In this document: one piece after another, positions 1 through 5,113 of the stretch
How positions within the stretch are numbered: position 1 is the first letter of the stretch
Layout of the letters: each line of letters opens with the position of its first letter
Origin: Deltaproteobacteria bacterium
Lineage (GTDB): Bacteria > Desulfobacterota > Binatia > Bin18
Reading direction: 5' to 3'
Assembly: GCA_016200595.1 (NCBI GenBank)
Contig: JACQEL010001024.1
Location: 1-5,968 of the forward strand
DNA: 5,968 bases
Notes under the pieces: generated by a model
What the model was told of the DNA's origin: nothing
Database searches by the model: none
The model's input: the letters and a program-made list of their open reading frames with translations, nothing else
Position numbers and translations under genes: made by a program

Positions 1-1
1 C

Positions 2-1123
2 AAAAAGATTCTTGGCTTTGACAGGAAACCTCTTGAATCAGTTCAGGTCAAGCTTGTTCCCTGCTTAGTCTGGAGTGACACGGCTGGGGAAGAAATGAGG
101 CAAGGTACATCTGCTGAAGGGAAAGCTCTGGATTTCCGCGGTAAGAATGATGTCTACTGGCTCGATAAGTCGTATCTTGACGACCAATCCGTGAAGGAAG
201 AATTACTCAGGAACGGGGCGGCTATATTCTTATTGGAGCTGGATGACGGTGAAAAGGCCGGCGCTTGGCTGGGTCTCAGACCTTTCTCCGAAGTAGTGGA
301 GGTGGAACCACAGTATCAGCAAGAGAATGAGGACATCACATCTCAACTTGTGGAACGCTACCGGCAGCGATATCGAGCGATCCAGGTTCTTGCGCACAAG
401 CAAAAGGGAAAAGTTCCGGAGCCAGACGACATTTCCTTCAGAGCTGTGTCTAAGCTTAACCTTCGGATTTCTTATCAAGACGAGGAGGTGGCAATACTCC
501 CTGTCTCGTGGTGGAAGACTGACGATGGATCCTTCCTCGTGGAAGCTGACAAATGCTGGCTCGGAGCCGGAAGAGCCATTGCCGACACTACAAAAGGAAA
601 AATTGCTGACGTCATTGAAAATCTGTTGAGAGCTAGCAGCGACGAAGAAGTCTTGGACCGTCTACGCGCACAGGGTGTTGCGGAAAGCGAGCTTCAAGAC
701 CCCAACCTACGCGTGGAACCCAGCGTTCAGAAATTACCTCCTCCAGACAAAACGCCCAGCCAACTACAACCAGAAAAAATGCCCGACCAACCACAGCCGT
801 CGTCAGCGACAGGCGCAGAACTGAGGCCGACCCATACTTCCACCCAGGCGGGGAGTAGAGGCAGGGGAGGATGGAGCAACCAGGAGGCACAGGAAGGAGG
901 AAGGGAGGCAGAAGAATGGTTACGCGAACGGTTGAAAGAGATTCTCCCTGAAACATGGAACGTTAGCTCTGGGTCAGTTCGGGACAGCAAAGGAAGGGAG
1001 ACGGATATTCTGCTTCGCAACGGGGAAGAAGCAGTTCATATTGAAGTCAAACATATGAAATCTGACCCACAGTTGTACTGGTCTGAGCGTGAGGTCGATA
1101 AGGCCAAGAAGGCACGGGAGTAG
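2..1123 (+). pseudogene. C-terminal part of large DUF3883 (PD-(D/E)XK-like) protein, broken by in-frame TAG
   Basis: The reading frame is open from the left edge at base 2, so the ATG at 95 is very likely internal and the true start lies outside the window. No ribosome binding site sits before that ATG. Counting from the ATG, residues 1-205 are mixed alpha/beta with no motif I recognise. Residues about 210-268 form a Pro/Gln/Ser/Gly-rich linker. From residue 269 a DUF3883-like domain begins (GREAEEWL), with D304 in ETDI and E317-x-K319 in IEVK. This Glu...Asp...ExK layout is that of PD-(D/E)XK nuclease-like folds. The family usually sits at the C-terminus of large ATPase, helicase or sacsin/Hsp90-like proteins, several of them in defence islands. 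The frame ends at TAG 1121-1123 inside the domain, right after KAKKARE, where relatives continue. The DUF3883 assignment is from motif memory; the N-terminal partner domain cannot be seen. Confidence 0.7.
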
Positions 1124-1462
1124 GGCAAGAGATATTTTATGGCGCTCCTCTCTCCAAATGGAGAAGCAAATGGCTACAACATAGCCTGGCTTTGGGACCC
1201 GCTTAACGATCTGCGGGAGTGTTGGGAAAGAAGAACAATCCGCGGCATCTGGATCTGGGAGGAGAAGCGGCAGCTCGTTGATTTTCAGGAGTTGACCGAG
1301 GAACCGTGGCAGATACCGAACCCCAGAGCCAACCGGGAAGCAAACAACTTCAGCTTTGAAATCAGGCTAAACGGTCTAAAATATTCAGCGACAGGGCTGG
1401 AGGCAATCCTGACAAAACTGCCCCTGATTGAGCAAGCACAGGGGCTGGAAGGCAAAATATGA
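1124..1462 (+). pseudogene. Remaining C-terminus of the DUF3883 protein, same frame after the TAG
   Basis: These 112 codons are in the same frame as the preceding segment and read on naturally: GKRYFMALLSPNG, then YNIAWLWDPLNDL, then a Trp-rich stretch (GIWIWEEKRQL). This is the pattern expected after the DUF3883 catalytic strand (Y-F-hydrophobic core, then an aromatic W-x-x-DPL motif). The TGA stop overlaps the next gene's ATG as ATGA (1459-1462), so the original gene end and coupling are preserved. An ATG at 1139 behind a weak purine run (AAGAGA, 1127-1132) could let a separate 107-residue piece be made, leaving a split protein instead of a dead one. The single TAG could also be a base error or a recent mutation, for example from CAG. 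Confidence 0.65.
1447..1452 (+). promoter_or_regulatory. Ribosome binding site of the HigA-like gene
   Basis: GGAAGG lies 6 nt before the ATG at 1459, inside the last codons of the upstream gene. With the ATGA stop/start overlap it supports both this start and coupled translation. Confidence 0.6.
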
Positions 1463-1713
1463 CCAATCATCCGTTTCGCCCGGTAAAACCTGGAGAAATT
1501 CTCCAGGAAGAACTGGAGGTGCGTGGTTGGCTACAGGCTGACCTCGTTGTGCTGCTTGGCCAGCCTGCGCAGACAATCAACGAAATCCTTGAGGGCAAGA
1601 GGGCGGTCACGTCCGACCTTGCCTTACTGCTCTCGAAGGCTCTAGGGACCAGTCCCGACTACTGGCTCAACTTGGAGTCCGCATACCAGCTTGATCTGCT
1701 CTCTGGTCCGTGA
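1459..1713 (+). CDS. higA-like: HigA/VapI-family Xre antitoxin-like DNA-binding protein
   Basis: This 84-residue protein has the HigA signature in order: RPVKPGEIL (7-15), a helix-turn-helix at about 25-46 (LQADLVVLLGQPAQTINEIL), the GKRAVT turn (47-51), then ALGTSPDYWLNLESAYQLDL (61-80). HigA proteins bind operator DNA as dimers through this helix-turn-helix and, in classical modules, neutralise the HigB mRNA-cleaving toxin. It is slightly short for the family (usually about 90-110) and ends soon after the conserved YWLNL helix. No HigB or ImmA/IrrE-like gene lies beside it. The upstream neighbour is the DUF3883 protein (ATGA overlap) and the downstream one is Fic (GTGA overlap). It could repress this operon, act as an antitoxin-like partner of Fic, or be an orphan; context alone cannot decide. 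The family call is firm; the partner is unknown. Confidence 0.85.
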   Translation: MTNHPFRPVKPGEILQEELEVRGWLQADLVVLLGQPAQTINEILEGKRAVTSDLALLLSKALGTSPDYWLNLESAYQLDLLSGP

Positions 1714-2555
1714 CTTCTGTATACGAAGGCCCTGTATGCACAGTGGGACTACAGCCTGCGCACATCACCACAACGAGTTCCGCCAGACGGGAACGGAAGT
1801 CAGCCTTGAAAGCCGAGTATCAGCAGAAGCTCGACACCCTTAAAGCCGAGCTTGATAAGCTGCGCCCACTCAGGCCAGAGCATGTCGCAGCGCTCAAAGA
1901 TTACTCCAAGATCGGCTTGACCTACACGAGCAACGCGCTGGAAGGCAACAGCCTGACTGAGACAGAAACGAAGCTCGTCATCGAAGACGGACTGACCATT
2001 GGTGGTAAGCCTCTCAAGGATCACCTGGAAGCGGTCGGGCACGCTGACGCTTACGATTTCATGCTCTCACTAGCCGGCCAGCGCAGGCTCACTGAGCGTC
2101 ACATCCTACAACTGCACCGGCTCTTCTACCGGCGCCTCGACGAGAAGGAGGCCGGACGCTATCGGACGGTGCCCGTCTTTATCACTGGCAGCAGACATCT
2201 GCCCCCAGCGCATGCGCAAGTCCCCGTGCGCATGCGCACCTTTGGCAAGACAATCCCGGCCAAACGGAAGCAGCTTCATCCAGTGGACTTCGCCGCCTGG
2301 TTGCATTTTCGGCTGGTGAACATTCATCCCTTTATAGACGGCAATGGCCGCACGGCCCGTCTCCTTATGAATGTCGCGCTGCTCCAGGATGGTTATCCCA
2401 TTGTCATCATTCCGCCGATCCTCAGGCGCGAGTACCTTGACACGCTCGAATCCTGCCACGCGATGAGGAGGGAGCCCGAGCTCTTTTTCAATTTCGTTGC
2501 ACGCGCTGCCATCGAGTCGTTGCGCGATTATTTGCGACTCTTACGGAGCGAGTAA
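1710..2555 (+). CDS. fic: Class II Fic-domain protein (probable AMP/nucleotide transferase)
   Basis: Fic enzymes move a nucleotide monophosphate, usually AMP from ATP, onto a hydroxyl side chain of a target protein. The catalytic motif HPFIDGNGRTAR (206-217, numbered from the GTG) matches HxFx(D/E)GNGRxxR at every position, with catalytic H206. The inhibitory helix motif (S/T)xxxE(G/N) is at 74-79 (SNALEG), N-terminal to the Fic core, which defines class II. E78 is expected to pair with R217 and block productive ATP binding. GGKPL and HLEAVGH (98-111) and LPPAHAQVPVRM (164-175) are ordinary family features. The GTG at 1710 overlaps the higA-like stop (GTGA) but lacks a Shine-Dalgarno and adds about 32 residues unlike relatives. 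A TTG at 1806, behind GGAAG at 1795-1799, would give 249 residues starting MKAEYQQKLDTLKAEL and fits the family better. A GTG at 1743 is less likely. The gene is intact; the start is unsettled. Confidence 0.9.
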   Translation: MTSVYEGPVCTVGLQPAHITTTSSARRERKSALKAEYQQKLDTLKAELDKLRPLRPEHVAALKDYSKIGLTYTSNALEGNSLTETETKLVIEDGLTIGGKPLKDHLEAVGHADAYDFMLSLAGQRRLTERHILQLHRLFYRRLDEKEAGRYRTVPVFITGSRHLPPAHAQVPVRMRTFGKTIPAKRKQLHPVDFAAWLHFRLVNIHPFIDGNGRTARLLMNVALLQDGYPIVIIPPILRREYLDTLESCHAMRREPELFFNFVARAAIESLRDYLRLLRSE

Positions 2556-2564
2556 CTCACAACC

Positions 2565-2594
2565 TTGACGTTCCTTCCCCTTCCGTCCTACACT
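2565..2594 (+). promoter_or_regulatory. Candidate sigma70 promoter for the SDR gene
   Basis: TTGACG (2565-2570, 5/6 to the -35 consensus) is 18 nt from TACACT (2589-2594, 4/6 to the -10 consensus), in the 67-bp gap after fic. The -10 box ends 28 nt before the SDR ATG, a spacing also found at the promoter near 5076-5105. It suggests the SDR is transcribed separately from the fic operon. Confidence 0.5.
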
Positions 2595-2612
2595 GCCCCT
2601 GCACTTTTTCGC

Positions 2613-2618
2613 AGGAGG
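2613..2618 (+). promoter_or_regulatory. Strong Shine-Dalgarno for the SDR gene
   Basis: A full AGGAGG lies 4 nt before the ATG at 2623 and fixes that start. Its survival means the truncated SDR peptide may still be translated. Confidence 0.75.
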
Positions 2619-2622
2619 CAAC

Positions 2623-2904
2623 ATGCAACTCAAAGGTAAAGTCGCTATCGTCACCGGCGCCGCGCGTGGTATCGGCAAAGGCATCGCTGTGAAACTCGCC
2701 ACCGAGGGGGCCAATCTCGCCTTGGTCGATTTGCCAGCGCCAGGAGGGACCAGCCTGTCGTATCAGCTCAGCGATGCATCCCTGCTCAGGCAGACTGCCC
2801 GTGAGATCGAAGCACTAGGGGTGAAAGTAGTTCCCGTGCTGGCGGATGTCACCAACGTCACCGGCGAATCCATCAACGTGGCCGGCGGCGGAGATGTCCA
2901 TTAA
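2623..2904 (+). pseudogene. Short-chain dehydrogenase (SDR) with internal in-frame deletion
   Basis: The start is a classical NAD(P)-dependent SDR: MQLKGKVAIVTGAARGIG with the TGxxxGIG cofactor loop at 11-18, D36 in LALVDL (usual NAD-selecting position) and LADVTN at 73-78, where the adenine-binding Asp is found. The next residues, VTGESINVAGGGDVH (79-93), are the usual C-terminal end of an SDR. The NNAG motif, the catalytic Ser and the YxxxK motif are all missing, leaving 93 residues instead of about 250-280. The join lies at a GTCACC direct repeat (2848-2853 and 2857-2862), so a microhomology deletion of roughly 480 bp that kept frame is likely. Promoter, ribosome binding site, start and stop are intact. 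It cannot be an active dehydrogenase. A mis-assembly is the alternative. Confidence 0.8.
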
Positions 2905-2907
2905 AGC

Positions 2908-2945
2908 AATTGCGGAACGCGGGTGGAAAAATTGCGGAACACGGA
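2908..2945. repeat. Tandem pair of 16-bp repeats, 22 bp apart
   Basis: AATTGCGGAACGCGGG (2908-2923) and AATTGCGGAACACGGA (2930-2945) match at 14 of 16 positions with start points 22 bp apart, about two helical turns. They fill the gap between the SDR stop (2904) and the ATG at 2951. This could be a two-site operator for the following gene or a remnant of multi-repeat IS ends. No transposase is nearby. Confidence 0.6.
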
Positions 2946-2950
2946 TACCT

Positions 2951-3343
2951 ATGTTTCCTCACGTGCAGCAGCTTCTCACCGATCTCGTTCGGACACCGTC
3001 ATTAGTCTGTACGGTAAGTCGCGACGGCGCTGTCAGTGAACTCTTCCTCGACGGCGCGCCGCAGAAGGTCGAGTTCGCCGACTCCTGGGCGACGGTCGAG
3101 TTCAGCGGCTGGCACATCCACGTCGATTTGAGCACCGTGGCGCAGGTCCGCTTTGCCGAAGCGCCCGGTCACGATGATTCAGTGAGTGTGTTCATCACTT
3201 TCGCTGACAGCCAAGGGAAATCCGTATTGCGCTTTTACTTCCCCCACCCCAGCCACTCGTACAAGACGTACATCGCAGAGGAACTAGCGCTGTTCGGACA
3301 GTTCAGGGAGCAGTACGAAAAGAGACTAGAGATTGGAAACTAA
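2951..3343 (+). CDS. Hypothetical protein, 130 residues, faint resemblance to HemS/HutX heme-carrier domains
   Basis: I do not recognise this gene with confidence. It starts MFPHVQQLLTDL, with a short N-terminal helix followed by repeated beta-strand patterns: LVCTVSRDGAVSELFLDG, WATVEFSGWHIHVDLSTVAQVRFAE, then SVSVFITFADSQGKSVLRFYF, and a C-terminal helix IAEELALFGQFREQYEKRL. There is no signal peptide or membrane segment, so it is probably cytoplasmic. The order of a hydrophobic 'DGAV..L.G' strand, a short strand with HIH, a 'F.....SVS.....D..GKSV' hairpin and a final helix loosely recalls the half-domain of HemS/HutX heme-utilisation proteins; this is a weak fold-level guess. The ATG at 2951 was chosen because the frame upstream overlaps the SDR and the 2908-2945 repeats; ATGs at 2894 and 2846 are in frame but less plausible. 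The Shine-Dalgarno is weak (CGGA). It converges on the HpaB-family gene. Confidence 0.6.
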   Translation: MFPHVQQLLTDLVRTPSLVCTVSRDGAVSELFLDGAPQKVEFADSWATVEFSGWHIHVDLSTVAQVRFAEAPGHDDSVSVFITFADSQGKSVLRFYFPHPSHSYKTYIAEELALFGQFREQYEKRLEIGN

Positions 3344-3375
3344 ATCGAACCCAAGGGCATTGGTACACAATCAAC

Positions 3376-3440
3376 GTAGGGTGCGCTATGCGCAGGAAAT
3401 AAGCGGGCGGCAGGGCAGTCGTGCGCACAGCGCACGCTAC
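3376..3440. repeat. REPIN-like inverted repeat pair of GTAGxGTGCGCT palindromes
   Basis: Left arm 3376-3394 (gtagggtgcgctatgcgca) and right arm 3422-3440 (tgcgcacagcgcacgctac) are inverted copies matching at 17 of 19 positions, with a 27-nt loop. Each arm is itself nearly palindromic (TGCGC-TAT-GCGCA and TGCGC-ACA-GCGCA). The GTAGGGTGCGC core is a widely dispersed intergenic motif in several Gram-negative and cyanobacterial genomes, and two inverted copies are the layout of REPIN/MITE-like elements. Sitting between convergent genes, it could also help stop transcription from both sides. No target-site duplication is visible. Confidence 0.7.
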
Positions 3441-3496
3441 TGAGTTCAGGCACGGTTGAACACGTGTACGAATCTCCTGAGGTCTGTTCAGAAATA

Positions 3497-3510
3497 AGGA
3501 CATAAGTCCT
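3497..3510. terminator. Small hairpin downstream of the 2951-3343 gene
   Basis: AGGAC (3497-3501) and GTCCT (3506-3510) form a 5-bp stem with a 4-nt loop, followed by CAATTTC. The stem is short and the T-run poor, so it is at best a weak terminator for the + strand gene. Confidence 0.2.
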
Positions 3511-3556
3511 CAATTTCATTATGGGTGGCGAAACATCGCTTCATGACTGGCTGATT

Positions 3557-3607
3557 TAGAGACTAGTCATCTTCCCCAAGCCTCAAGTCTCAAACCTCTA
3601 GTCTCTA
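3557..3607. repeat. Perfect 10-bp inverted repeat overlapping the HpaB-family stop codon
   Basis: TAGAGACTAG (3557-3566) and CTAGTCTCTA (3598-3607) are exact inverted copies with a 31-nt loop. The right arm contains the minus-strand TAG stop (3605-3607). The loop holds a further AAGTCTC-type copy (about 3585-3591), so the region carries several AGTCTC repeats. It may form a hairpin at the 3' end of the minus-strand transcript, but there is no T-run, so it is not a typical intrinsic terminator. Confidence 0.5.
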
Positions 3608-5047
3608 CTTAATTCCCGCAAGCTCGCGGGCATAGGCTGCGGCCGCGCCGAAATCATATTCACGATAGGTCTGCAGCTTCTCGGCTTCGAGAGAGCCTTC
3701 GGCGTGAACCGCCAGGACTTCCTGATAGCCGCCAAAATCGGACGCGGTCAGATCAGAAATGAGATTCAGCATGCGCAGACGATGCTCGGTGGGAATGCCC
3801 TTCTTGCCGCCCAAGTATTTGCGCACATAGGGCCCGGTGGCCTCGCTGCGCCAGTCTTCGACGCTCGGACCGGTCACCAAGAGTCCGCCACTCACATCTT
3901 GCACCATCTGCACTGCGTTATGATAGTTGGAGGCGAACTGATATTTCGCCACGTTAGTTAACAAAGTGTTCGGCACGGCGATACCTGGTGGAACCACGAC
4001 ATGTTGGTGCGCTGCGGCAATGATCAACCCTTGCACGGTGGCGTGATAGGCCGCAAGTTCGGTGAGTTTCTCGCGAATGTGTCCGGCGCTTTCCACACCG
4101 TTGTACTCGGCAACCGCCCGCGCCGAGCCGGCCAGGAGTTCGAGCAAAGGCAGTTTGTACGAGACGGCCGTGAACCGATGGAATTTGACAAAGGTCAGCG
4201 CCAGAAATCCTGCCGCCTCGACCTCGCCGCACATGAAGACCCGTTCCCACGGCACGAACACATCATCGAAGACGGTAAGAGTCTCCATCATCTTGTGCTG
4301 GGCGCTAATGGGAAACTCAAACGGATCCTTCTTGAAGCCGCCATAGGCACTCGCCAGCAACTTGAGCCCTTTGGTCGCGATCGGCAAGGCAAACGCCACG
4401 GCGTAGGCCTCATCACCCGCGCGCATGGCCCGCGTCGGCAACACAATCACTTCATCGGTGTTGGTGGAAACAGAAGTATGGACCTTGGCGCCGCGCACCA
4501 CAATGCCGTCCTGGCGCTGGTCAACGACGTGCAAATAGTAGTCCGGATGCTCCTGTCCCTGCGGTCCCAGGCTGCGGTCCCCTTTTACATCACTCTGCGC
4601 CACTGCCACCCCATAGTCGCGGTCGCGACAGAGCTGGTAGTACTTCTGTACGCGCTCGCGGTATTCAGGCTTGCCACGCTTGGCCATCTCTTCGGCCACG
4701 ACATGAAGGGCGAAGAGCGCGTCGGTGCCGATCTCTTTGATCAACACCACCAGGGTGGCTCCTTCCCGGGTGCTGGCGGCAATCAGGCGGCTGCGTTGCA
4801 ACAGATCCTCGGCGTTGCGCGGCAGATAGTAGTACCGCGAGTAAGGTTCGCTGCTCTGAGGATCGGTGACCACGGCCAGGTCGCGATAGCGTGGATCTTC
4901 GGCCATGTGGTAATCGATACACGCGTGTTCGACCGCCACGCCGATCACCGGATGCGTCGTCACATCTGGTACTCGTTCTCCGCGATAATAAACCTCGCGC
5001 CCATCTTTGAGGCTTGCCTTATACTGTTCCGGTGTGCGCAGACCCAT
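3605..5047 (-). CDS. HpaB/AbfD-family flavoprotein lacking the [4Fe-4S] cysteines
   Basis: This complete 480-residue protein belongs to the 4-hydroxyphenylacetate 3-hydroxylase / 4-hydroxybutyryl-CoA dehydratase family (acyl-CoA-dehydrogenase-like fold, FAD or reduced flavin). N-terminal domain: YKASLKDGREVYYRGERVPDVTTHP (9-33). Central part: SDVKGDRS, PDYYLHVV and DGIVVRGAKVHTS (152-192), then TVFDDVFVPWERVFMCGE (258-275). C-terminal helices end in ELAGIK, as in AbfD. Compared with AbfD from memory, cluster ligands C99, C103 and C299 fall at V101, E105 and Y297; only the ligand H292 remains, as H290. E257 and K300 appear kept as E255 and K298, while Y296 is A294. Dehydration of 4-hydroxybutyryl-CoA is therefore unlikely; a two-component aromatic hydroxylase or related flavin reaction is more plausible, substrate unknown. 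Only three Cys are present (43, 140, 273). Start: ATG with GAGGAGAGG just upstream. Confidence 0.88.
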   Translation of the reverse strand: MGLRTPEQYKASLKDGREVYYRGERVPDVTTHPVIGVAVEHACIDYHMAEDPRYRDLAVVTDPQSSEPYSRYYYLPRNAEDLLQRSRLIAASTREGATLVVLIKEIGTDALFALHVVAEEMAKRGKPEYRERVQKYYQLCRDRDYGVAVAQSDVKGDRSLGPQGQEHPDYYLHVVDQRQDGIVVRGAKVHTSVSTNTDEVIVLPTRAMRAGDEAYAVAFALPIATKGLKLLASAYGGFKKDPFEFPISAQHKMMETLTVFDDVFVPWERVFMCGEVEAAGFLALTFVKFHRFTAVSYKLPLLELLAGSARAVAEYNGVESAGHIREKLTELAAYHATVQGLIIAAAHQHVVVPPGIAVPNTLLTNVAKYQFASNYHNAVQMVQDVSGGLLVTGPSVEDWRSEATGPYVRKYLGGKKGIPTEHRLRMLNLISDLTASDFGGYQEVLAVHAEGSLEAEKLQTYREYDFGAAAAYARELAGIK

Positions 5048-5050
5048 GAC

Positions 5051-5059
5051 CCTCTCCTC
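5051..5059 (-). promoter_or_regulatory. Ribosome binding site of the HpaB-family gene
   Basis: On the minus strand GAGGAGAGG precedes the ATG at 5047; the AGGAG core is 6 nt away. This fixes the start, which also matches the family's N-terminus. Confidence 0.75.
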
Positions 5060-5075
5060 GTCAAAAAGTGGAGGC

Positions 5076-5105
5076 AGTATAGCCCTGCCGCCGCGAGCGT
5101 GTCCA
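5076..5105 (-). promoter_or_regulatory. Candidate sigma70 promoter for the HpaB-family gene
   Basis: On the minus strand TGGACA (5105-5100) is 18 nt from TATACT (5081-5076); both boxes match consensus at 5/6. The -10 box ends 28 nt before the ATG, leaving a leader of about 20 nt with the Shine-Dalgarno. An inverted repeat GGCAG/CTGCC (5073-5077, 5085-5089) straddles the -10 box and could be a small operator, though 5-bp arms are weak evidence. The gene may thus be expressed independently of the barrel gene upstream. Confidence 0.55.
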
Positions 5106-5113
5106 TGTCCCCT

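Noticed and set aside
633..1020. Minus-strand open frames within the DUF3883 gene
   Set aside because: Low-complexity translations (Pro, Leu, Ser) arising from the Pro/Gln-rich linker on the other strand, with no start signals.
2848..2862. GTCACC repeats as part of a CRISPR or tandem repeat array
   Set aside because: Only two 6-bp copies 9 bp apart exist; they fit a deletion join within the SDR gene.
2846..2950. Longer version of the unknown protein starting at 2846 or 2894
   Set aside because: The extra N-terminal residues come from the SDR coding sequence in another frame and from the tandem repeats, and no usable ribosome binding site precedes either ATG.
3605..5047. Annotation as active 4-hydroxybutyryl-CoA dehydratase
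   Set aside because: The three cysteines expected to hold the iron-sulfur cluster are absent at the aligned positions.
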